This document shows positions 24,891 through 32,674 of a stretch of DNA of 47,768 nt, piece after piece. The first letter of the stretch is position 1, and every line of letters starts with the position of its first letter. The notes below the pieces were generated by a model that was not told the origin of the DNA, searched no databases, and saw nothing but the letters and a program-made list of their open reading frames with translations. Source of the stretch: an uncultured Butyricicoccus sp. (GTDB lineage Bacteria > Bacillota > Clostridia > Oscillospirales > Butyricicoccaceae); contig CAJUDU010000014.1 in assembly GCA_910584935.1 (NCBI GenBank), forward strand, positions 1-47,768, read 5' to 3'. The position numbers were made by a program, and so were the translations under genes.

Positions 24891-25643
24891 ATGAGGATTG
24901 CTTTGGTTGGGTGTGCTGTGATGAACCGAGAGGTTTCAACTTTGGTAGCAAAAAGCCCTAATATAGTGCGGGTTTGGTGGCTGCGGCAGGGGCTGCATAA
25001 TACGCCGGATTTACTGCGCACCGAAGTGCAAAAGACAATTGATGAAATTGAAAAAGAAAACGAATCGCTGGAGGAAAATTTACGGTTTGAAGTGGTTGTT
25101 TTGGGGTATGGCTTGTGTTCTAATGGGGTAATTGGTTTGCGCAGCCGCACGCTGCCGCTGGTCGTGCCACGGTGTGACGATTGTATTTCCTTATTTTTGG
25201 GTTCTGCCGCACGTTACCGTAAATTATTTCGGGAAATGCCGGGGACATTTTGGTACAGCCCCGGATGGATTGAACAATCCTTTATGCCGTCAACTGAAAA
25301 TTATACGCGCAGGCTGGCAGAATATACGGAACTTTATGGTGAAGATAATGCGGAATACTTGCTTGAATGTGACAACGCATGGATGAAGAATTATAAATAC
25401 TGCGGTTATATTACCTGCCCATTTGCCCGTTTTCCAGAACATGAGGCATTTTCAAAACAAGCCGCCCAGGATTTTGGTTGGGAATACCGCGAAGTTGAAG
25501 GGGAAATGGGTTATTTTGAAGCGCTTATCAATGGCCCATGGGATGACAGCCGGTTTTTAACCTGCCCGCCACAAAGCGTCATAGAACAGGATTTCAGTGA
25601 TAAAAAATTCCGCAGCATCCTGGCAGGCGCTCCAGACCTTTAA
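24891..25643 (+). CDS. DUF1638 protein of the corrinoid/C1 island
   Basis: The 250-residue protein (start at 24891, AAGCAAGGGATAG upstream) matches the DUF1638 pattern. It opens MRIALVGCAVMNRE, then VVLGYGLCSNGVIGL, VVPRCDDCISLFLGS, TFWYSPGW, YLLECDNAWMKNYKYCGYI and TCPF. Cysteines recur in each of these conserved blocks, which suggests metal or cofactor binding. The family has no proven activity that I know of. From memory, homologues occur near corrinoid methyltransferase genes in methylotrophic archaea and acetogens. It lies between the activator operon and the MtaA-like gene, so a role in corrinoid methyl transfer is inferred. Confidence 0.75.
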   Translation: MRIALVGCAVMNREVSTLVAKSPNIVRVWWLRQGLHNTPDLLRTEVQKTIDEIEKENESLEENLRFEVVVLGYGLCSNGVIGLRSRTLPLVVPRCDDCISLFLGSAARYRKLFREMPGTFWYSPGWIEQSFMPSTENYTRRLAEYTELYGEDNAEYLLECDNAWMKNYKYCGYITCPFARFPEHEAFSKQAAQDFGWEYREVEGEMGYFEALINGPWDDSRFLTCPPQSVIEQDFSDKKFRSILAGAPDL

Positions 25644-25662
25644 AGGCAAGCTTTTTGGCATG

Positions 25663-25691
25663 AAGTCAATTCAGTGCAAAAGTAAGTCAAT
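25663..25691 (+). repeat. Direct repeat AAGTCAAT, 21-bp period
   Basis: AAGTCAAT occurs at 25663-25670 and again at 25684-25691, exactly two helical turns apart, just upstream of the candidate promoter at 25706-25733. The spacing suits the two DNA-binding subdomains of AraC-type regulators. Confidence 0.5.
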
Positions 25692-25705
25692 ATCATCCTA
25701 ACTGT

Positions 25706-25733
25706 TTGGGGAAAATTCATGCTATTGTATTAT
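25706..25733 (+). promoter_or_regulatory. Candidate promoter of the MtaA-like gene
   Basis: TTGGGG (25706-25711), a 16-nt spacer and TATTAT (25728-25733) form a sub-consensus promoter, as expected for an activator-dependent gene. It lies about 70 nt before the start codon. Confidence 0.5.
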
Positions 25734-25803
25734 CAACAGGAAAACAAGCCTGAGAAGATTCAAAGTTATCATTTTGGTTGATTTCATGCAGGAGGAGAAA
25801 ACT

Positions 25804-26838
25804 ATGAAAATGAATATGTATCAGTGGGTCGAGGATCTCAAAGCAGCAGAAGTTAAGAAAGCAATGCCAATCCTTTCCTTCCCATCTATCCAGCTTTTGG
25901 ACATTACAGTTGAAAAGCTGATCAGTGACAGTGATATCCAGGCAAAAGGGATGAAAGCTGTTGCAGACCGTACCCCAAAAGCAGGTGCTTCTGTCAGCTT
26001 GATGGATTTGTCTGTGGAAGCAGAATGCTTTGGTTCAACCATCCGCGTATCTGATGACGAAGTGCCGACTGTTATTGGTTCTATCATTTCCACCGAAGTG
26101 GAAGAAGATGAACGCATGGAACAGGCAGAAGCGCTCCAGGTTCCGGAAGTTGGCGCAGGGCGTACCCAGATTTACATTGATGCGATTGAAAAAGCTGTAA
26201 AACTGATTGAAGACCGCCCAGTATTTGCTGGCGTTATTGGGCCATTCTCATTGGCAGGGCGTCTGCTCGACGTTACAGAAACAATGGTTTATTGCTACGA
26301 TGAACCTGATATGGTGCATATCGTGCTGAATAAAGCAACCGAATTTATCATTAAGTACATTCAGGCATACAAAGCTGTCGGTGCAAATGGCGTTGTTATA
26401 GCAGAGCCGCTTGCTGGTTTGCTTTCCCCAGCGCTGGCACAGGAATTTTCTGGTGATTACTGCAAGCGCATTGTTGATGCGGTGCAGGATGAAAGCTTCA
26501 TTGTGGTTTATCACAACTGCGGCAATACAACCATCCTGACATTGGATTCCATCCTATCCTGCGGCGCAAAGGTTTACCACTATGGCAATGCGATCGACAT
26601 GGCAGAAATGATGGCAAAAATGCCGTCTGATACCCTTGCGATGGGCAATGTTGACCCGGCAGGTGAATTCCGCGGCGGCACACTAGAATCGATCCGCAAG
26701 GCAACACTGGATGTGATGGAAGCTTGCTGCAAATATCCGAACTTCTGCATTTCTTCTGGCTGCGATATCCCGCCAATGTCCAGCTGGGATAATATTGATG
26801 CTTTCTTTGCAGCAGTTGATGAATTTTACGCAAAATAA
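25804..26838 (+). CDS. MtaA/UroD-like corrinoid methyltransferase
   Basis: The 344-residue TIM-barrel protein belongs to the uroporphyrinogen decarboxylase superfamily. It keeps the zinc site of methylcobamide:thiol/CoM-type methyltransferases: H237 and C239 in VVYHNCGN and C320 in SSGCDIPPM. True HemE proteins lack this site. It would move methyl between a corrinoid protein and a thiol or folate acceptor. The start at 25804 has GCAGGAGGAGA at good distance. No corrinoid protein or MttB/MtaB is adjacent. A strong terminator follows. The acceptor is unknown. Confidence 0.82.
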   Translation: MKMNMYQWVEDLKAAEVKKAMPILSFPSIQLLDITVEKLISDSDIQAKGMKAVADRTPKAGASVSLMDLSVEAECFGSTIRVSDDEVPTVIGSIISTEVEEDERMEQAEALQVPEVGAGRTQIYIDAIEKAVKLIEDRPVFAGVIGPFSLAGRLLDVTETMVYCYDEPDMVHIVLNKATEFIIKYIQAYKAVGANGVVIAEPLAGLLSPALAQEFSGDYCKRIVDAVQDESFIVVYHNCGNTTILTLDSILSCGAKVYHYGNAIDMAEMMAKMPSDTLAMGNVDPAGEFRGGTLESIRKATLDVMEACCKYPNFCISSGCDIPPMSSWDNIDAFFAAVDEFYAK

Positions 26839-26853
26839 GCAGTTTCCCATTTC

Positions 26854-26897
26854 GCGTAAGCCGCCCATGAAAAGGGCGGCTTACGCATTATTTTTAC
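26854..26897 (+). terminator. Terminator after the MtaA-like gene
   Basis: GCGTAAGCCGCCC and GGGCGGCTTACGC are perfect 13-bp arms around ATGAAAA, followed by ATTATTTTT. Confidence 0.9.
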
Positions 26898-26905
26898 CAT
26901 GCGAC

Positions 26906-26936
26906 AAAATAAAAATCCCCTGGCAAAAGCCAGGGG
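26906..26936 (-). terminator. Terminator of the PocR-AraC gene
   Basis: CCCCTGGC and GCCAGGGG form an 8-bp stem with a 4-nt loop. On the minus strand ATTTTTATTTT follows. Confidence 0.8.
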
Positions 26937-26948
26937 CGGTGGTCTGTT

Positions 26949-28130
26949 TTAACTGCGCATATCGCGGTATTTGCCAGGGGAAGTCCCGACATGGCGTTTA
27001 AAAATACGGGTAAAATAGCTTTGGTCATCAAATCCAACCGCACAGGCAATTTCCGCAATTGGCATGGTGGTTTCCCGCAAATATGCTTTACTGCGTTCAA
27101 TGCGCAGACGGTTTACATACTCTGTAAAGGTACAGCCCAGATCATCTTTCAGGATACGGCAGAAATATGATTTTGATAAATAAACCTGTTCGGCAGCCTG
27201 TTCAAGCGTCAGTTTTTCGGATAAATGTTCTTTGATAAAGGCAGAAGTCTTCCGGATGACATTTTGATGTTTGATATCAGTAAAATCAAAGACAAAGCTG
27301 ATGAATTTATGCAGCATTGCACTCAGCCAGATATTCAGCGATTCAAAATCGCGAAAATGGTTAACTTCCTGCCCCTCATGGTAGCACAGGCTAAATACCT
27401 CGTTGACATCTGCGCCGCCATCAATCGCGGCGCGGGACATCAAAGTAAGCAGTTCACGCACACGGGTTTTAAAAATCTCAAGGTTCGTGCCGCTGACATA
27501 GTAAAGCTGCAAAAGCAGCTCATTCAGCAGCTTTTGAGAGCTTTCTTTATCCCCATCACGAATTAACTGCTGAAGCTGACGTTCACTGTCAAGCGGGTAG
27601 ATGGTGTGGACTGGCTGTTCAGATAAATCATACATCATCTTCAAAATTTCAGCCTGACGCCCAGAATCGACATCGGGCGTGGCTGGGATACCAGTCAGGT
27701 AGCCACAAACCGCATGGACGGTTTCATTCAGCGCTCGTGCCTGGGATGTGGTCAGGTAAGGGACATTATCAAGTGGATCATGGTGCACCATGCTGCTGTC
27801 TTCAAAAACATCCTCATTGCTGTTGGTCATGACAAAGGGGCCAGTAATCAGGCAATATTCCATGGCTTTGCTGGGTTGACGTAGGGCAGTGGCAATAAAA
27901 ACAAGCCCTCGCGGGCAGTAATAGATAAATTTCCCATCCCATCGTTCTGCTTCATAACTGCCATACAGATGGGTTTTATAAGCATTGCATCGTTGATCTT
28001 TCAGTTCGCAGCCACACCGGAATGGTGTATTGCAGAAATTCCCGGCAGGGATATCAAGCAATGTACAGTGGACATGGGAAAGGGTTTGGATATGCGCACA
28101 GAAATGGAGTGCCTGCTCCTGGATGTCCAT
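26949..28130 (-). CDS. AraC-family regulator with N-terminal PocR sensor domain
   Basis: The preferred ATG at 28130 (TTAAGGGGTGG upstream) gives 393 residues. The N-terminal 170 residues match the PocR ligand-sensing domain, with CNTPFRCGCELKDQRCNAY and YYCPRGLVFIATAL. In PocR of enteric bacteria this domain controls propanediol use and cobalamin synthesis. The C-terminal 100 residues are two AraC helix-turn-helix motifs (LEQAAEQVYLSKSYFCRILK; IAEIACAVGFDDQSYFTRIF). It lies between the C1 island and the cobalt transporter. It probably regulates one or both, in response to a small metabolite not deducible here. Confidence 0.85.
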   Translation of the reverse strand: MDIQEQALHFCAHIQTLSHVHCTLLDIPAGNFCNTPFRCGCELKDQRCNAYKTHLYGSYEAERWDGKFIYYCPRGLVFIATALRQPSKAMEYCLITGPFVMTNSNEDVFEDSSMVHHDPLDNVPYLTTSQARALNETVHAVCGYLTGIPATPDVDSGRQAEILKMMYDLSEQPVHTIYPLDSERQLQQLIRDGDKESSQKLLNELLLQLYYVSGTNLEIFKTRVRELLTLMSRAAIDGGADVNEVFSLCYHEGQEVNHFRDFESLNIWLSAMLHKFISFVFDFTDIKHQNVIRKTSAFIKEHLSEKLTLEQAAEQVYLSKSYFCRILKDDLGCTFTEYVNRLRIERSKAYLRETTMPIAEIACAVGFDDQSYFTRIFKRHVGTSPGKYRDMRS

Positions 28131-28191
28131 GAAAAAACCACCCCTTAAATAAAAATGATTGTGGATAAGGCAGGACTTAACCGCGCTTTTT

Positions 28192-28220
28192 ATTATAGCA
28201 AAACGGCAATAAAAAAGCAA
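28192..28220 (-). promoter_or_regulatory. Promoter of the PocR-AraC gene
   Basis: On the minus strand TTGCTT (28220-28215), a 17-nt spacer and TATAAT (28197-28192) lie about 60 nt before the start. Confidence 0.6.
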
Positions 28221-28272
28221 ATTAAATGCTGGAAAAAGCGGATATGGTGAAAAACTGGGCAAAGCAGTGCTA

Positions 28273-28294
28273 AATTGAAGAAAATTCTTCAATT
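28273..28294. promoter_or_regulatory. Inverted repeat overlapping the cbiQO promoter (putative operator)
   Basis: AATTGAAGAA (28273-28282) and TTCTTCAATT (28285-28294) are perfect 10-bp arms separated by AA. The right arm overlaps the first two bases of the -35 box at 28293, so a bound protein would affect transcription of cbiQO. The PocR-AraC regulator is the nearest candidate, though AraC proteins more often use direct repeats. Confidence 0.6.
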
Positions 28295-28321
28295 GACGCG
28301 GCGGGCGGATATGCGTATAAT
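28293..28321 (+). promoter_or_regulatory. Sigma-A promoter of cbiQO
   Basis: TTGACG (28293-28298), a 17-nt spacer and TATAAT (28316-28321) are 11 of 12 consensus and lie about 58 nt upstream of cbiQ. Confidence 0.85.
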
Positions 28322-28378
28322 GGGGATATTCCCTGGGATAAAGGGAGGAAGGGTTTTTAGGCTTGTAGCAGGGGGCTT

Positions 28379-29182
28379 ATGATGAAAAAAAAGCATACAC
28401 ATACAGGGGCGCATTCAATTGATTATTTTGCATACGCTTCCGGGCTGAATGGTTGGAATGCGGCATTTAAGACTGTGTTCTCTATGGGGAGCTTAATTTT
28501 GTGCATTACAGCAGACCATATTTTTGTATCCCTGTTTTTTATCCTTGCTATGTCAGTGCTGATTATCATACCAGGCAAGCTGCCTGTACATGATTACCTT
28601 GCCTTGCTGTGCATCCCGGTTTTTTTCATGCTGATGAGCGGGATTACCATTGCATTTGATATATCCCTTGCCGCAAGAGGGGATTATTGCTGGAAAATTG
28701 GCTGCTTCTTTTTCTCTGTCACCCATGCCAGCTTGTGGTATGCGCTGTCGCTGACACTGCGGGCATTGGGTGCGGTCAGTGCAATGTATTTGCTGACGCT
28801 GACAACCCCAGCTTGTGAGATTGTCAGTGTACTGCGCCGTTTGCACTTGCCTAAGATTTTTATAGAACTGATGTATTTGATTTACCGGTTTATTTTTATC
28901 TTGTTGGATGCGCATGGCAGAATGCGCGAAGCGGCAGCGTCCCGGTTGGGTTTCCGCGATTTCCGGACATCCTGTCGTTCATTTGGCGGCATTGCAGGCA
29001 ATCTGCTGATTTGTTCCATGCGCAGGGCAAGGGTTTATTATGATGCCATGCTGTCGCGTTGTTATGATGGGGATATGCGTTTTCTGGAACCGAAAAAAAC
29101 TGTCCGCAGCAGACATATCCTGTTGGCAGGTGCAGTTTGGTTGGCAGCTTTGCTGATTTGGCTGGCAGGGAAAGGAGGCTGA
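28379..29182 (+). CDS. cbiQ: Cobalt ECF transporter T component CbiQ
   Basis: CbiQ is the membrane coupling subunit that links the ATPase to CbiM. The 267-residue protein has about five hydrophobic helices, opens with the usual SIDYFAYASGLNGWNA, and carries the ATPase-contacting region HGRMREAAASRLGFRDFR with its A-R-G-like pattern. The ATG at 28379 has CAGGGGG upstream. It is followed by cbiO after 5 nt. In most genomes the order is cbiMNQO. Here QO comes first with its own promoter. Confidence 0.9.
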   Translation: MMKKKHTHTGAHSIDYFAYASGLNGWNAAFKTVFSMGSLILCITADHIFVSLFFILAMSVLIIIPGKLPVHDYLALLCIPVFFMLMSGITIAFDISLAARGDYCWKIGCFFFSVTHASLWYALSLTLRALGAVSAMYLLTLTTPACEIVSVLRRLHLPKIFIELMYLIYRFIFILLDAHGRMREAAASRLGFRDFRTSCRSFGGIAGNLLICSMRRARVYYDAMLSRCYDGDMRFLEPKKTVRSRHILLAGAVWLAALLIWLAGKGG

Positions 29183-29187
29183 AATAA

Positions 29188-30027
29188 ATGCCGGAAACCA
29201 TTTTGCAGGTAAAAGGGCTTTGTTATGCTTATGAGGCAGGCAGACAAGCACTCCAGGATATTTCCTTTGATATCAGGCAAGGGGAACGCATTGCTGTGCT
29301 GGGCACCAACGGAGCAGGGAAATCTACATTTTTCTTATGTTTGAATGGTGTGCTGGAACCACAAGAAGGACAAATCCTTTTACATGGCAAACCAGATGGG
29401 CGTTCTCGTAATGGACTGCGTGAACACGTTGGCATTGTGTTTCAAAATGCGGATGATCAGATGATTGCATCAACTGTGCTTGCTGAAATTTCTTTTGGAC
29501 CAATGAACCTCCGCTTGCCGCTGCCAGAAGTGGAACGGCGGGTGGATATGGCAGTCAGGGCAATGGATTTAGACGATTACCGCAACCGCCCACCACATTA
29601 CTTATCCGGTGGGGAAAAGAAACGGGTAAGCATTGCGGACATTATTGCCATGGAACCCGAAGTAATTTTGTTTGACGAACCTGCAGCATCACTCGACCCG
29701 GCAGGCACGGAAATGTTGGAACAGCTTTTGGATAATCTATCTGCTGCGGGAAAAACACTGATGATTGCAACCCATGATATGGATTTTGCATTCCGTTGGG
29801 CAAGCCGTGTCCTTGTGTTCAGTCAGGGCAGGGTCATTGCCGATGGGCAGCCGCTGACGGTATTCCAGAAAGAAACAATAATCAGGCAGGCAAACCTGCG
29901 TCAGCCTGCCATGCTGACTGTATTTCAAAGTTTATGTGCTCATGGGCTGCTGCCAGAAGGTTTGCCTTGTCCGCGTACGCCTGCGGCGCTGGATATATTG
30001 CTGGGGACATTGCCAGTTGGACGATAA
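29188..30027 (+). CDS. cbiO: Cobalt ECF transporter ATPase CbiO
   Basis: CbiO is the energy-coupling ATPase of cobalt uptake. The 279-residue ABC domain shows Walker A LGTNGAGKSTFF near residues 38-49, Q loop VGIVFQNADDQM, signature LSGGEKKRVSI, Walker B VILFDEPAASLDP and the switch histidine in IATHDMDF. A C-terminal region of about 50 residues follows. AAAGGAGGC precedes the start. Only one ATPase gene is present, as usual for the dedicated cobalt system. Confidence 0.92.
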   Translation: MPETILQVKGLCYAYEAGRQALQDISFDIRQGERIAVLGTNGAGKSTFFLCLNGVLEPQEGQILLHGKPDGRSRNGLREHVGIVFQNADDQMIASTVLAEISFGPMNLRLPLPEVERRVDMAVRAMDLDDYRNRPPHYLSGGEKKRVSIADIIAMEPEVILFDEPAASLDPAGTEMLEQLLDNLSAAGKTLMIATHDMDFAFRWASRVLVFSQGRVIADGQPLTVFQKETIIRQANLRQPAMLTVFQSLCAHGLLPEGLPCPRTPAALDILLGTLPVGR

Positions 30028-30068
30028 TGTCGTTTTTTGCACAAAAATATGAAAGCTTTCTGGGGTTA

Positions 30069-30097
30069 TTGACAGCCGCCCACTTTTAACGTACAAT
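30069..30097 (+). promoter_or_regulatory. Promoter of the cob operon
   Basis: TTGACA (30069-30074), a 17-nt spacer and TACAAT (30092-30097) lie just upstream of the cobalamin riboswitch. They show that cbiM and the genes behind it have their own transcript start, separate from cbiQO. Confidence 0.8.
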
Positions 30098-30127
30098 GAA
30101 ATTATCCTTTTCAGCAATGATGGATTT

Positions 30128-30422
30128 TTGCTGAAAGCATAAAGGTGCCTGTGTTTTCTCCGCAGGTGAAAAGGGAAAAGGGTGCAATCCCCTTACGGTC
30201 CCGCCGCTGTAACGGGTTTTTCCATAACCCGGAGTCAGAAGACCTGCCTTTATGTATGGGGTGCATGGCAGCTACGAGCGATGGCTGGTATGCAGGATAC
30301 CTTTGTAAAGCAGGGGGAAACCGGTTTTTACCGCCTTGTACACAAAGGGAAATGCCTGAATGCCGGTTTTGGTGCGTGGGAAGCATCATAAACACGGCAT
30401 TTTCGTTTGAAAGGAGAAAATC
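30128..30422 (+). ncRNA. Cobalamin riboswitch and leader of the cob operon
   Basis: The aptamer core is clear: AAAGGTGCCTGT, GAAAAGGGAA, GGTGCAATCCCC, the B12 box GCCGCTGT (30203-30210), the P6-type repeat AACGGG/AACCCG, and GGAGTCAGAAGACCTGCC (30231-30248). It should repress cbiM and the genes behind it when adenosylcobalamin or a related corrinoid binds. The next 160 nt form the expression platform. A hairpin TGCAT-CAGC/GCTG-ATGCA (30262-30294) may supply the kissing loop. I see no clear T-run terminator, so control may be at the cbiM ribosome site (AAAGGAG, 30411-30417). Confidence 0.93.
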
Positions 30423-31166
30423 ATGACAAGGAAAAAAATCGTTGGGTTGTCTGTAGCATTTGCCTTGCTGTTTGGCACAGTTCCAGCAGCGGGTGCCATG
30501 CACATTATGGAGGGCTACCTGCCAGGGGGAATGTGTCTGCTTTGGGGGGCAGTATGCCTGCCGTTTCTGATTTATGGGCTGTTTGTTCTAAAAAAAACGC
30601 TGGCGCATGACCGCCGTTCTATTACTCTGATTGCAATGGCAGGCGCATTCATTTTTGTTATTTCTTCACTCAAAATCCCTTCTGTTACGGCTTCCTGTTC
30701 TCATATGACAGGCACAGGGCTGGGCGCTATCTTATTTGGACCTTCCGCGGTTTCAGTGCTTGGTATCATTGTGCTGATTTTCCAAGCGATTTTGCTTGCG
30801 CATGGGGGGCTGACCAGCTTGGGCGCAAATACCTTTTCGATGGCGATTGCTGGTCCATTTGTTTCCTTTGCAATCTTTAAGGCGTGCCAAAAATTAAAAA
30901 TCAATAAAATGGTTGCTGTTTTTCTGGCAGCATCATTGGGCGACTTATTTACATATTGTGTAACTGCGGTGCAGCTTGCTGTGGCGCACCCGTCACCAGA
31001 CGGCGGCATTGGGCTGGCAGCAGCTAAGTTCCTTGGCGTATTTGCCCCAACACAAGTACCGCTGGCAGTGGTAGAAGGCATTTTAACTGTTGTGATTATG
31101 ATTGCGCTGGAAAGTTATGCGCGTCCAGAACTGAAAGCGATTGGGTTTGAAAGGGAGGCTGCTTGA
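30423..31166 (+). CDS. cbiM: Cobalt ECF transporter S component CbiM
   Basis: CbiM binds Co2+ in the membrane. The 247-residue protein starts with a signal-like segment (TRKKIVGLSVAFALLFGT), after which the conserved MHIMEGYLP provides the metal-binding N-terminus, including the essential histidine. About six further hydrophobic segments follow, including SSLKIPSVTASCSHMTGTG and HGGLTSLGANTFSMAIAGP, both family hallmarks. The start is right behind the riboswitch. Confidence 0.95.
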   Translation: MTRKKIVGLSVAFALLFGTVPAAGAMHIMEGYLPGGMCLLWGAVCLPFLIYGLFVLKKTLAHDRRSITLIAMAGAFIFVISSLKIPSVTASCSHMTGTGLGAILFGPSAVSVLGIIVLIFQAILLAHGGLTSLGANTFSMAIAGPFVSFAIFKACQKLKINKMVAVFLAASLGDLFTYCVTAVQLAVAHPSPDGGIGLAAAKFLGVFAPTQVPLAVVEGILTVVIMIALESYARPELKAIGFEREAA

Positions 31167-31167
31167 G

Positions 31168-31488
31168 ATGAGTCGGAAAAATAAAAAACTTGTTATTTTG
31201 TTGCTTTTGATTGTCGCAGTCATTGTAGTTGTCCCAGTGGTTGCGCTGCCAGGCGCGGAATTTGGCGGTTCAGATGATGCAGGCAGTGAAATGGTAACAG
31301 AAGTGACCGGGCAAGAATATGAACCGTGGTATACGCCAGTTTTAGAACAGGCTTTGGGTGGGGAACTGCCAGGGGAACTGGAAAGTCTGCTGTTCTGCCT
31401 GCAAACCGGCATTGGCGTCGGTGTGATTGCCTTCTTTATGGGGCGTATGGTGGAACGCAAAAAACAAGAAGCAAAAAAAGCAGAATAA
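31168..31488 (+). CDS. cbiN: Cobalt transport accessory protein CbiN
   Basis: CbiN is a small membrane protein that helps load cobalt into CbiM. From ATG 31168 it has 106 residues. One helix lies at about 7-27, then an extracytoplasmic loop with GAEFGGSDDAG and YEPWYTPVLE, and a second helix near 80-96 with a basic tail. The layout and loop are typical. It begins 1 nt after cbiM. A bulged hairpin without a T run lies in the 64-nt gap to cbiD. Confidence 0.9.
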   Translation: MSRKNKKLVILLLLIVAVIVVVPVVALPGAEFGGSDDAGSEMVTEVTGQEYEPWYTPVLEQALGGELPGELESLLFCLQTGIGVGVIAFFMGRMVERKKQEAKKAE

Positions 31489-31552
31489 AAAATGAAATGA
31501 GCAGGCAGGGAGGATATTTCCGCTCTGCCTTTGCTATAAGGGGGGATGGATT

Positions 31553-32674
31553 TTGGTTTACAAAAACCAGCAGCAGCTTCGACAAGGTTATACAACAGGT
31601 TCTTGCGCGGCGGCAGCGGCGCAGGCAGCAGCGATGCTTTTGCTGACTGGACAGTCGCCACAGCGTGTGACGCTGCATACTCCAAAGGGTAAGACACTTT
31701 GCTTAACGCCGGAATGCGCCCATTTTGAAGGGCAGGCGGCAGTATGTGCCATTCGGAAAGACAGCGGTGATGACCCAGATGTCACCAATGGTATCCGGAT
31801 TTTTGCATCTGTATGCCGGCAGGAGCAAGGCATCCGAATAGATGGCGGCAAAGGAATTGGCAAAGTGACCCGCCCAGGGCTGGCAAACCCAGTGGGTTCT
31901 GCTGCTATTAACCCAGCGCCGCGTGCACAGATTACTGCTGCGGTAGAAAAGGCAGCACAGCTTTGCTGTTATCATGGGGGCTTCCATATTGTCATCTCGG
32001 CGGAACATGGTGAAGAAATTGCCCGGCAGACCTATAATGCACATTTGGGCATTGTGGGTGGGATCTCTATTTTAGGAACCAGCGGTATTGTGGAACCGAT
32101 GAGTGAAGCTGCCATTATGGAAACCACCCATTTAGAACTGGACAGTATTTTTGCTTCGGGGCAGCGCATTGCATTTCTTTGCCCAGGGAATTATGGCGCG
32201 GATTTTGCGCGAGATGTACTGGGGCTGGATTTGGAACGCGCCGTAAAGGTTTCAAACTTTATCGGGGATGCACTTGATTATGCTGTATATAAAGGCTTCC
32301 CACGTATTTTGCTGGTTGGTCATGCGGGAAAGCTGGTCAAGTTGGCAGCTGGGGTGATGAATACCCATTCTTCGGTTGCCGATGGAAGACAGGAAATTTT
32401 TACAGCTTATGCGGCGCTTTGCGGCGCGCCGGCTGCGGTTTTAGAAAGCCTGATGGATTCAGCTACAGTGGATGCCTGTATTGCGTTGCTGGATCAAGCA
32501 GGGCTGCGGGATGCTGTGCTTTCTAAAATTGGCAAGGCAATTGAAACCCGGCTTGCAGCGCGTTTGCGCGGCAAATCAGAAGTACAATATATGATGTTTA
32601 CCAATCAATATGGGGTGCTGGCATATTCTGCTGGCGCGCATAGACTATGTAAGGAATTGCAGGAGAAACAATGA
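31553..32674 (+). CDS. cbiD: Cobalt-precorrin-5B C1-methyltransferase CbiD
   Basis: CbiD methylates C1 of the contracted corrin ring in the anaerobic pathway. The 373-residue protein starts at a TTG (31553) with AAGGGGGGA upstream and opens with the family signature LRQGYTTGSCAAAAAQAA. Other recognisable parts are DDPDVTNG, GIGKVTRPGLANPVGSAAIN and GTSGIVEPMSEAA. An ATG at 31546 is in another frame. Its end overlaps cbiL by 4 nt. Confidence 0.93.
   Translation: MVYKNQQQLRQGYTTGSCAAAAAQAAAMLLLTGQSPQRVTLHTPKGKTLCLTPECAHFEGQAAVCAIRKDSGDDPDVTNGIRIFASVCRQEQGIRIDGGKGIGKVTRPGLANPVGSAAINPAPRAQITAAVEKAAQLCCYHGGFHIVISAEHGEEIARQTYNAHLGIVGGISILGTSGIVEPMSEAAIMETTHLELDSIFASGQRIAFLCPGNYGADFARDVLGLDLERAVKVSNFIGDALDYAVYKGFPRILLVGHAGKLVKLAAGVMNTHSSVADGRQEIFTAYAALCGAPAAVLESLMDSATVDACIALLDQAGLRDAVLSKIGKAIETRLAARLRGKSEVQYMMFTNQYGVLAYSAGAHRLCKELQEKQ

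Noticed and set aside
25804..26838. Uroporphyrinogen decarboxylase (HemE) as identity of this gene
   Set aside because: The His-x-Cys...Cys zinc site and the context fit MtaA-type methyltransferases, while the arginines typical of HemE at the N-terminus are not seen.
31495..31548. Hairpin between cbiN and cbiD as a possible terminator
   Set aside because: The stem is bulged and no T run follows. The operon clearly continues into cbiD.
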